Source: JACPUW01 sp049115495
GTDB taxonomy: Bacteria > Bacteroidota > Bacteroidia > CAILMK01 > JACPUW01
DNA length: 64,000 nt
NCBI GenBank assembly: GCA_049115495.1
Contig: JAGDZV010000008.1
Coordinates: 1-64,000, forward strand
Reading direction: 5' to 3'
Positions 28,733-35,009 of this stretch are shown piece after piece; position 1 is the first letter of the stretch, and every line of letters starts with the position of its first letter. The notes under the pieces were generated by a model. It was not told the origin of the DNA and did not search any database. It was given only the letters and a program-made list of their open reading frames with translations. The position numbers and the translations under genes are program-made.

Positions 28733-28836
28733 TTTAGAAGGTGTGATTTCCGTAAAAGGAATGTTCAATGCTTTACCATAGATCCCACACTATGTTGCCA
28801 TAACCCCGATTTATCGGGACGCGGTTACCAATTCCG
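28733..28836 (-). pseudogene. tRNA-Leu-like relic at the end of GIY-YIG unit 2
   Basis: On the minus strand it aligns with the nearby tRNA-Leu. The D-arm (CGGAATTGGTA) and the variable-arm segment TTATGGCAACATAGTGTGGG are kept. The anticodon arm is replaced by CCCGATAAATCGGG, so there is no CAA anticodon. The T-loop contains a 32-nt insertion (28749-28780), and the T-stem is damaged (CACAC instead of CCCAC). The 5' acceptor strand is replaced by nuclease coding sequence. It cannot act as a tRNA. The D-arm doubles as the last codons of the GIY-YIG gene. Confidence 0.75.
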
Positions 28837-29059
28837 ATATTTTAACCTTCGACTTAAGCCTTTTAAGCTCAGATTCCCGTTGCATGGCTTGCTGACGAGT
28901 ATCAAACTCCTCAGAGAAAACCAACTCCCACGGTTTATAAGCTTTTGTAGACTTAACGTAACCCTTATTATGTCGCTCCAATCTAGAACCTAGATTGTTT
29001 TGACCAATATAGTAGCGATCAAAACCTCTAGAATAGAGGATATAAACATAGAAATTCAT
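28811..29059 (-). CDS. GIY-YIG nuclease family protein, unit 2
   Basis: This 82-residue single-domain protein has the GIY strand as VYILYS and the YIG strand as YYIGQ, then SRLERHNKGYVKSTKAY, PWELVF and a C-terminal AMQRESELKRLKS helix with the conserved glutamate. The ATG at 29059 (MNFYVYILYS) is taken. A longer frame from 29137 would read through the tRNA-like relic and is not credible. The last residues (SELVTASR) are encoded by a tRNA-Leu D-arm-like sequence. Codons for the last two thirds are identical to unit 1 over 132 bp. One residue is missing in the YIG loop (QNNLGSR against QTNNLESR). Confidence 0.78.
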   Translation of the reverse strand: MNFYVYILYSRGFDRYYIGQNNLGSRLERHNKGYVKSTKAYKPWELVFSEEFDTRQQAMQRESELKRLKSKVKISELVTASR

Positions 29060-29072
29060 GGCTCTAATGTAA

Positions 29073-29098
29073 AATTCCCAGCATAAATGCTTGTAATT
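29073..29098 (-). terminator. Decayed copy of the tRNA terminator hairpin
   Basis: AATTCCCAGCATAAATGCT... keeps the CCCAGCA arm and an AGCAT/ATGCT stem (29080-29084 with 29087-29091) but has lost the outer TGGGATT pairing. It lies between the relic of unit 1 and the ATG of unit 2, matching the place of the intact terminator between the true tRNA and unit 1. Confidence 0.45.
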
Positions 29099-29101
29099 CA
29101 G

Positions 29102-29205
29102 TACAGAAGGTGGGACTTCCGAAAACGGAATGTTCAATGCTTTACCATAGAACCCACACTATGTAGCCTTAACCCCGATTTATCGGGACGTGGCTACCAA
29201 TTCCG
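29102..29205 (-). pseudogene. tRNA-Leu-like relic at the end of GIY-YIG unit 1
   Basis: It aligns with tRNA-Leu at 29473-29556. It has the same D-arm (CGGAATTGGTAG), a variable-arm segment differing at two positions (TTAAGGCTACATAGTGTGGG) and an intact T-stem (GTGGG/CCCAC), but the anticodon arm is replaced by CCCGATAAATCGGG and the T-loop is split by a 32-nt insertion (29118-29149). The stop codon of the upstream GIY-YIG gene (TAA at 29182-29180) lies in the loop of that replaced anticodon arm. Confidence 0.78.
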
Positions 29206-29431
29206 ATATTTTAACCTTCGACTTAAGCCTTTTAAGCTCAGATTCCCGTTGCATGGCTTGCTGACGAGTATCAAACTCCTCAGAGAAAACCAACTCCCAC
29301 GGTTTATAAGCTTTTGTAGACTTAACATAACCTTTATTATGTCGCTCCAACCTAGATTCCAAGTTATTGGTCTGGCCAATGTAATAGCGGTCGTGAGCTT
29401 CAGAATACAATATGTAAACGTAATACAGCAT
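29180..29431 (-). CDS. GIY-YIG nuclease family protein, unit 1
   Basis: The 83-residue protein opens with MLYYVYILYSEAHDRYYIGQ, giving both halves of the GIY-YIG active site, followed by the conserved Arg (SRLERHN), a KPWELVFSEEF strand and the ESELKRLKS helix. It resembles the short UPF0213/GIY-YIG proteins that are common beside tRNA genes in Bacteroidota. Its start is 42 nt beyond the 3' end of tRNA-Leu and only 10 nt beyond that gene's terminator, leaving no room for its own ordinary promoter, so expression may rely on read-through. Its last codons overlap a tRNA-Leu-like relic. Confidence 0.82.
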   Translation of the reverse strand: MLYYVYILYSEAHDRYYIGQTNNLESRLERHNKGYVKSTKAYKPWELVFSEEFDTRQQAMQRESELKRLKSKVKISELVATSR

Positions 29432-29440
29432 CCGTTATAA

Positions 29441-29469
29441 AATAAAAATCCCAGCATTGTGCTGGGATT
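29441..29469 (-). terminator. Intrinsic terminator of tRNA-Leu
   Basis: A perfect 10-bp stem (AATCCCAGCA/TGCTGGGATT, 29447-29456 with 29460-29469) with a 3-nt loop is followed on the minus strand by TTTTTATT. It begins 4 nt after the tRNA 3' end. Confidence 0.85.
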
Positions 29470-29472
29470 CTG

Positions 29473-29556
29473 TACCGAAGGTGGGACTCGAACCCACACT
29501 ATGTTGCCATAACTGGATTTTGAATCCAGCGCGTCTACCAATTCCGCCACTTCGGC
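29473..29556 (-). tRNA. tRNA-Leu (anticodon CAA)
   Basis: The 84-nt gene folds as a class II tRNA. Acceptor GCCGAAG pairs with CTTCGGT (one G-U pair). The D-arm has GGAATTGGTAGAC. The anticodon arm CTGGA-TTCAAAA-TCCAG puts CAA at positions 34-36. There is a long variable arm, and the T-arm is GTGGG-TTCGAGT-CCCAC. The discriminator is A, and CCA is not encoded. It reads UUG leucine codons. It is the apparent parent of the two relics downstream. Confidence 0.96.
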
Positions 29557-29566
29557 TTGCGGTGTG

Positions 29567-29574
29567 CAAATGTA
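29567..29574 (-). promoter_or_regulatory. -7 element of the tRNA-Leu promoter
   Basis: On the minus strand TACATTTG matches TAnnTTTG exactly, 10 bp before the first tRNA base. A TTGA lies 21 bp further upstream in the -33 region. Confidence 0.6.
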
Positions 29575-29606
29575 TTAAGTTGATCTAATAATCAATCAAC
29601 AAAATG

Positions 29607-30965
29607 CTATCTAATAAACAATTGATATATATCGTTTCCGAAAATGAAAACCATCAATACGACAAGAATCACGAAACCTACCAATTGTGCTCTTTCTAAA
29701 GCTTTATCGCTTAAAGGCTTACCACGAACCATCTCAATTAATAAGAAAAAAACATGACCACCATCAAGAGCTGGTATTGGTAAAATATTCATAAAGGCAA
29801 GGATCATAGAAAGTCTAGCAGTTAAGGTCCAGAACTGTTCCCAAATCCATGTTGTACCAAATATTGTAGCTATTTGAAAGGGCCCAGAAAGTGATTCAGT
29901 AGGATCTAGCTTTCCGCTAAAGATCTTTCCAAAAGCTTTAATTGTTTCGGTAACAGAACCAAAGGCAGTTTCAACACCATAGCTAAAACTTCCTCCAAAC
30001 GAGAAAAATTCTCTTTCCCACTTTAAAAAAGGATCGGGAGCCATTATTACTCCAATTTTTCCTTTTTCGCTTACTGCTGCATTTAGAGCAACTTCAGCTC
30101 CATTTCTATTTACAACAAGTTCAATATCATTTCCGCTGTTTTCTTTTAACAGGCCTACAAATTGGTCATAGTATTTGGCTTCCTTACCGGCTACTTTTAA
30201 AATTTCATCGCCATTTTCAACACCAATTTCAGCCGCTTTGCTTTCAAAATCTTCTATTTCTTCTGCTTTGGAATTATCGCCAATTATGGCTCTAGATCTA
30301 AAGCTTATAAAATTCTTAATTCCTTCTCCCCTTTTTTCAACCAAACGGTTTGCAAAATCTTCAGGCATGGTAAGATCTAAAGATACACCTTCTCGTTCAA
30401 CGGTATAAACTATTTCATCACCAAGAATAAGGTCGGTATTAATTACATCGCTCCATCTCGCTACTTCTTGACCATTAACAGCTACAATATGATCACCGTT
30501 TTGAAAACCGCACTCTTCTCCGTACTCATATGTTACAATTCCGTTTTTTAAGTTCTCAATTGGTAAATAAGAAACACCCCAGGTAAGTGCAATTATTGTA
30601 AACAAGGCAATTCCTAAAATCACATTTACTGTAACCCCACCAATCATAACAATAAGACGTTGCCAAGCCGGTTTTGATCTAAACTCCCATGGTTCAGGAT
30701 CCTTGTTCAGGAATTCCTTATCCATAGATTCGTCAATCATTCCCGAAATTTTCACATATCCGCCTAAAGGCAACCAACCAATACCATATTCAGTATCACC
30801 TTTTTTAAACTTAAAGAGCTTTTTTCCCCATGCATCAAAAAACAGGTAGAATTTTTCTACTTTAATTCCAAACCAACGTGCGGTTTGAAAATGTCCCCAT
30901 TCATGAAAGGTTATTAAGATAGCCAAGGCAAAAATCAGTTGGCTTATCATTATTATATTTCCCAT
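29607..30965 (-). CDS. rseP: RIP metalloprotease RseP (site-2 protease)
   Basis: This 452-residue inner-membrane protease cleaves anti-sigma factors and signal-peptide remnants inside the membrane. The zinc motif HEWGH lies in the first helix (about residue 21), and the C-terminal helix has the LDGGH (NILPIPALDGGHV) motif. Two PDZ-like segments lie between (about 115-200 and 205-290; GFQNGDHIVAVNGQEV, GVENGDEILKVAGKEA). The start is ATG 30965; a TTG lies one codon earlier. The neighbours are unrelated: tRNA-Leu downstream and a GH3 gene upstream. Confidence 0.95.
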   Translation of the reverse strand: MGNIIMISQLIFALAILITFHEWGHFQTARWFGIKVEKFYLFFDAWGKKLFKFKKGDTEYGIGWLPLGGYVKISGMIDESMDKEFLNKDPEPWEFRSKPAWQRLIVMIGGVTVNVILGIALFTIIALTWGVSYLPIENLKNGIVTYEYGEECGFQNGDHIVAVNGQEVARWSDVINTDLILGDEIVYTVEREGVSLDLTMPEDFANRLVEKRGEGIKNFISFRSRAIIGDNSKAEEIEDFESKAAEIGVENGDEILKVAGKEAKYYDQFVGLLKENSGNDIELVVNRNGAEVALNAAVSEKGKIGVIMAPDPFLKWEREFFSFGGSFSYGVETAFGSVTETIKAFGKIFSGKLDPTESLSGPFQIATIFGTTWIWEQFWTLTARLSMILAFMNILPIPALDGGHVFFLLIEMVRGKPLSDKALERAQLVGFVILVVLMVFIFGNDIYQLFIR

Positions 30966-30979
30966 CAAATACTATTAAA

Positions 30980-31011
30980 GTGGCGCAAAAATATACCTTT
31001 AACAGCGCCAC
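30980..31011. repeat. Inverted repeat upstream of rseP
   Basis: GTGGCGC (30980-30986) and GCGCCAC (31005-31011) form a perfect 7-bp inverted repeat separated by 18 AT-rich bases. It is an unusually GC-rich spot in the spacer between the GH3 stop and rseP start. It lacks a T tract, so it may be an operator or a leader hairpin rather than a terminator. Confidence 0.4.
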
Positions 31012-31067
31012 ATGCACCTAGGTTTACAGAATTGGTTGATAAAGAATGTTTGCGGTGTTAAAGAGTA

Positions 31068-32573
31068 TTAATGCTCAGCTACGTGCTTGCTAAGAGAATC
31101 GGCAATTTTTCTATCATTACTCAATTTTGGAACCTTGTTTTGTCCTCCAAGTTTGCCAATAGATTGCATATACTTTTTAAATCCTTTTGCTGCTAACTGA
31201 CTAACTACCAATGGTTTTAAAATGCTACCAGCAATCAGGTCATTGTAATATGAATTCTTCTGGCATAAACTTAAATCAAGAGCTTTCGAAAATTCTATTA
31301 TAATTCTTTGATCTACTTTCTTGTCAAATTCAATAAACCACTCATGGTACGGTAAACCGCTTTTGGGATTTACTTGTGGTGCAACTGTAAATTCTAAAAC
31401 GTTTAGATTGAATTTTGGTGCTGTTTCGGCCAAGGCATCAGAAACTTCAGAAGCTATTACATGCTCTCCAAATGCTGAGATAAAATGCTTTATTCTGCCT
31501 GTAACAATTATACGATATGGGTCTTTTGAAACAAATTGAATAGTATCGCCTATGCTATAACCCCACAAGCCAGCATTGCTGTTAATAATTACGGCATAAT
31601 TTACCCCAATCTCAACATCCTTTATACTTAACCTAATAGGAGTTTCACTATGATATTCGCTTAAAGGCACAAATTCAAAGAAAATACCGGAGTTCACGTT
31701 TAGGTAAAGCCCATCTTCTTGATAATTATCTTGAAATGCAATAAAACCTTCAGATGCAGGATAAGTTTCTAGAATATCAATTTCTCTACCAATAGACTCA
31801 ATGAGCTTTGCTTTATAGGGTGAGAAATTAACACCGCCATGAACCAAAAGGCTAAAGTTAGGAAACAAGGTTCCAACCTTTTTTCCCGACTTTTCTTGGA
31901 GTTTATCAAAATACATTTGAACCCATGGCGGAATTCCACTGATCAAGCGCATATCGTGCTTTATGGTTTCATTTACAACCGCATCAACTTTGGTTTCCCA
32001 ATCTTCAATGCAATTAACTTTCCAGCTTGGGAGTCTATTTTTTTGCAAATAGCCTGGCACATGATGCGCAACAATACCAGATAGTCTTCCTGTATTTACA
32101 CCTTCAGTTTGCGTCAATTCTGGGCTTCCTTGTAAGAATATTAACTTACCGTCTAAGAAATTTGCCTCATTTTTTTGAGCTATATAACTCAAAAGCATGT
32201 TTCTCGCAGAGTTTATATGGTTAGGGATAGAATCTTTTGTAATTGGAATAAACTTAGTGCCCGAAGTAGTACCTGAAGTTTTGGCAAAATAGGTTGGTTT
32301 ACCTGGCCAAAGTATATCAGAATTTCCTTCAACAACTTTATCAAAATAGGTTTTTAAACCTTCATAGTCGTTAATATTTACCTGTTTTGAAAAATCGGTG
32401 TAGTCTTTAACTTTTGAAAAGCTGTGATCTTGACCAAACTTGGTTTCTTTAGCTTTTGAGATTAGATAACTTAGCGTTTCTTGTTGAAGTTTTACCGCAT
32501 TGGCCGCATCGTTTTTGAGCTTTCTAGCAATGTTTTTGGCAAAAAGTTTTGCTGCAAAAGTTTTAACTGACAT
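31068..32573 (-). CDS. GH3-family acyl-acid-amido synthetase-like protein
   Basis: This protein of about 501 residues belongs to the GH3 branch of adenylate-forming enzymes. It has the ATP-binding loop YFAKTSGTTSGTKFIPIT, a central YPASEGFIAFQ and the late motif VTGRIKHFISAFGEHVIASEV. Bacterial GH3 proteins are widespread in Bacteroidota, but their acid and amine substrates are not known. The ATG at 32573 (MSVKTFAAK) is preferred over the ATG at 32591, which adds a cysteine-rich leader without homology. A terminator lies between this gene and the DUF4476 gene upstream. Confidence 0.88.
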   Translation of the reverse strand: MSVKTFAAKLFAKNIARKLKNDAANAVKLQQETLSYLISKAKETKFGQDHSFSKVKDYTDFSKQVNINDYEGLKTYFDKVVEGNSDILWPGKPTYFAKTSGTTSGTKFIPITKDSIPNHINSARNMLLSYIAQKNEANFLDGKLIFLQGSPELTQTEGVNTGRLSGIVAHHVPGYLQKNRLPSWKVNCIEDWETKVDAVVNETIKHDMRLISGIPPWVQMYFDKLQEKSGKKVGTLFPNFSLLVHGGVNFSPYKAKLIESIGREIDILETYPASEGFIAFQDNYQEDGLYLNVNSGIFFEFVPLSEYHSETPIRLSIKDVEIGVNYAVIINSNAGLWGYSIGDTIQFVSKDPYRIIVTGRIKHFISAFGEHVIASEVSDALAETAPKFNLNVLEFTVAPQVNPKSGLPYHEWFIEFDKKVDQRIIIEFSKALDLSLCQKNSYYNDLIAGSILKPLVVSQLAAKGFKKYMQSIGKLGGQNKVPKLSNDRKIADSLSKHVAEH

Positions 32574-32600
32574 ACAAAGGCAAATATGCACTATAAAGTA

Positions 32601-32632
32601 AAAAGGCGACCAAGTAACTGATCGCCTTTTTT
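32601..32632. terminator. Terminator between the DUF4476 and GH3 genes
   Basis: AAAAGGCGA (32601-32609) pairs with TCGCCTTTT (32622-32630) around a 12-nt loop with A/T tracts on both sides. It closes the minus-strand DUF4476 gene just before the GH3 start. Confidence 0.75.
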
Positions 32633-32653
32633 ATTGAAAAACTATTTACACTT

Positions 32654-33760
32654 TTAAGGATTATTTCTGATAAACCTGAGTAATGCAGACTTATTGCTGC
32701 CAAAAGTTAATTGATTGGCTACTACAAAGTAGTTGTCTCTATCTGTTACATATTGATAGCCAAATTTTGCTACATCAAGTTTGTGACTGTCAAAACTCAT
32801 CTCACCCACAATTAAGGCCATTTGTTGGCTAGTAAATCCAAGTTTACTTGAGATAATTGTTTTAGCCAACTCTACTTTTCTTGAACTAAATGATTCATTT
32901 CTAAGACTCGAGAGAATCAAACTCATCTCCTTAGCACTAATCAATGGTATTCTATTTGAATAATTGTCATAGGGTGTTTCGGTGTACAAGTAGCCTGGCA
33001 AACTGTTTTGTTGTAAGAATGTACTAAACTCAATTCTAAAGTGCGTTCTATCAAATACCTCTTCAAGATATTCAGCATTTTCTAAATCAAATAACAGACC
33101 GTATAGTCGCGTGGCCAATTCGAATCTGATTTGATAACTTCTGATTAAACTTAACAGTTTCATAAACTGCTCGGTTGTGAAGGATCTCTTGCTAAACTCG
33201 TTTGAAATTTGTTGCTTTTTCGCAAAATCAGACCCTATTCTATTTATCCTTGATGCAAAGTGAAGAAATGCGCCTTCATTAAAAATTCTTGCACTTGCAG
33301 CTTCTCTTGGAAAAATTCTAGCTACTGGGTATTGGTAATTGGGAAAATGAAGATTGCGGTAAGGATGGTAATGATCTCTATGAATGCTTTTTCTTTTTTG
33401 CGCCCTTAAAAAGGATCTAAACTGACTTTTGTAATTATTACTTGCAAACAAATACTGAGCGGTGTAAAAACCACTGGTATCATCCATGTTTCTATAAGCT
33501 TTGGTTGCAATAGCGTATTTGGCGGCATCAGTTCTCATCAAGTTTAAAACCTGGTTTAACTGCACATGCGTAAAACAGTTTTGTGAGAAAAATTGATTGG
33601 CGAGTTGTTGCCTATTATGTTCAGAATATTGAACAGTAATTTGATGAGTAAGTGCATTGAATTTTGATAGGTAACCATTGCCATAACAGGAAGCCTTAGC
33701 TCCTAAAGGGCTCAAAAGAGCAATAAATAAAGAAAGTTGAAAGTAAAAATGTGTTTTCAT
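32654..33760 (-). CDS. Exported DUF4476-repeat protein
   Basis: The ATG at 33760 starts a signal peptide (MKTHFYFQLSLFIALLSPLGAKA); the upstream ATG at 33844 adds a non-homologous leader. The mature protein consists of three copies of a helical unit of about 90-110 residues with the pattern F(T/S)..Q...L..(L/M)......K...A...Y (SQNCFTHVQLNQVLNLMRTD, KRSFTTEQFMKLLSLIRSY, SKLGFTSQQMALIVGEMSFD). This matches DUF4476, a Bacteroidota secreted or periplasmic domain of unknown function that usually occurs once or twice. No lipobox or sorting domain was seen. Confidence 0.78.
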   Translation of the reverse strand: MKTHFYFQLSLFIALLSPLGAKASCYGNGYLSKFNALTHQITVQYSEHNRQQLANQFFSQNCFTHVQLNQVLNLMRTDAAKYAIATKAYRNMDDTSGFYTAQYLFASNNYKSQFRSFLRAQKRKSIHRDHYHPYRNLHFPNYQYPVARIFPREAASARIFNEGAFLHFASRINRIGSDFAKKQQISNEFSKRSFTTEQFMKLLSLIRSYQIRFELATRLYGLLFDLENAEYLEEVFDRTHFRIEFSTFLQQNSLPGYLYTETPYDNYSNRIPLISAKEMSLILSSLRNESFSSRKVELAKTIISSKLGFTSQQMALIVGEMSFDSHKLDVAKFGYQYVTDRDNYFVVANQLTFGSNKSALLRFIRNNP

Positions 33761-33903
33761 GGCAGTGGGTTTGAAGGTTCTGCCAATAGTATTGCAAACA
33801 CAAATCCATATTTTACCTACACGCCTAAAAAATAAGAGGCCCAAGCTGGTATTGTACCAACTCAGGCCATCTTACGAACAAATATTTGGGCTGTTTATCT
33901 TAT

Positions 33904-34842
33904 TTAAGGTTGATACTCAACACCTTCAGGGCCTTTACCGCCTTCAGCATTGGTATTTCTTAGCGTCTCAACATAAGACGCTACCTTATGAACATCTTCG
34001 CTCACAAGAATTTCGCCCCACGCAGCCATTCCTTTTCCATCTACACCTTCGTAAATGGTCTTATAAACGCTTCCAAAGTCGCCGCCGTGCAACCAAAACT
34101 TATCTGTTAAGTTAGGTCCAACACTACCAGCACCATTTTCGAGGTGACAAGCCGAGCAATTTGCTTTATACAATGTTTCACCTGCTGCAAGATCAGTAGC
34201 CTCGCTCATAGGCTCAAGTGTTGCATAATCAATAACAATTTCAGGTGCATTTTCAGCTGCTTCTGCCATTGCAGCAACATATTCTTCTTCTTGCAAGTTT
34301 CCTATATCAAATACATGATAGTACATGATGTATACAAAACCCCAAGCAATTGGTAAAAAGAATAACCAGTTGAACCATGCTGGCGGGTTATTGTCAAGCT
34401 CTACAATACCATCGTAATTATGACCTTCAATAGGGGCGTCAAGTGGCCTTGTTTTCTCTGCCTTAACAAAAATCTCCCACCATGTAGATTTCTCAACAAA
34501 CTCTGCGTTTTGAGCTTTTGCTTCTTTGGCTCTTTGTTTTTCGCTAAACTGATTTAATCTTAATTGAATCATTATAAGAAGCGATATAATTACGATTAAA
34601 AGCGCAACTAATGTAACCAAGAACCAGCTCCAGCTATCACCCATTTTGGGTGCTAATGCTCTGGCGCCTTCACTTGAATAAGGGTTTAAATAATCGGCAA
34701 GCATTGGTATACTAATGCCAATTTCGAATTGCTCTAAAGGTAGGTTTACTGCCTTAGCCTCGTTTACGTTTATTGAAAATGCCATTGCAAAAAAGGCTGC
34801 TATTGCAAAGGCTTTAATTAGCTTATTCATTTTCGTTTTCAT
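33904..34842 (-). CDS. ccoP: Cytochrome cbb3 oxidase subunit III (CcoP), mono-heme
   Basis: The 312-residue protein has hydrophobic segments at about 8-24, 73-93 and 156-177, then a periplasmic cytochrome c domain with the single heme site CSACH (Cys229, Cys232, His233) and an axial Met in GKGMAAWG (272). Proteobacterial CcoP carries two hemes, whereas one heme and additional helices is a Bacteroidota variant. It passes electrons from soluble cytochrome c to CcoO. The ATG at 34842 overlaps the ccoQ-like gene by 20 bp; an ATG at 34830 is also possible. Last gene of the cco operon. Confidence 0.93.
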   Translation of the reverse strand: MKTKMNKLIKAFAIAAFFAMAFSINVNEAKAVNLPLEQFEIGISIPMLADYLNPYSSEGARALAPKMGDSWSWFLVTLVALLIVIISLLIMIQLRLNQFSEKQRAKEAKAQNAEFVEKSTWWEIFVKAEKTRPLDAPIEGHNYDGIVELDNNPPAWFNWLFFLPIAWGFVYIMYYHVFDIGNLQEEEYVAAMAEAAENAPEIVIDYATLEPMSEATDLAAGETLYKANCSACHLENGAGSVGPNLTDKFWLHGGDFGSVYKTIYEGVDGKGMAAWGEILVSEDVHKVASYVETLRNTNAEGGKGPEGVEYQP

Positions 34843-35005
34843 TTTGATTTGTAAAAGGAATTGAACCCAAGGCATCAGCTTCTTCTTTCTTTATTGTGAA
34901 AGTGTGAACCAATATCAAAGTGAACATTACAAAGAAGAGAATGAGGGAGATAATTGGAAATATGCCTACTCCTTCAATATTTCTCATTATTTCTTTTGCT
35001 ATCAT
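34823..35005 (-). CDS. ccoQ: CcoQ/FixQ-like small cbb3 oxidase subunit
   Basis: The 60-residue protein has one transmembrane helix (IFPIISLILFFVMFTLILVHTFTI) and a charged tail, located exactly between the CcoN-O fusion gene and ccoP as ccoQ is in other cbb3 operons. The sequence itself is poorly conserved, so the call rests on size, topology and position. It starts 4 bp after the stop of the fusion gene and overlaps ccoP. CcoQ stabilises the assembled oxidase. Confidence 0.82.
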   Translation of the reverse strand: MIAKEIMRNIEGVGIFPIISLILFFVMFTLILVHTFTIKKEEADALGSIPFTNQNENENE

Positions 35006-35009
35006 TTTA

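Noticed and set aside
29060..29137. N-terminal extension of the second GIY-YIG gene to 29137
   Set aside because: These codons come from the tRNA-like relic and decayed hairpin. The ATG at 29059 matches the start of the sister gene.
28718..29440. Plus-strand frames antisense to the two GIY-YIG genes
   Set aside because: They repeat because the DNA is duplicated. They have no recognisable domain and lie opposite well-supported genes.
29194..29550. 118-codon minus-strand frame running through tRNA-Leu and the first GIY-YIG gene
   Set aside because: Its start (MAELVDALDSK...) is simply the tRNA-Leu sequence translated. The tRNA fold is complete, and the true nuclease gene is in another frame.
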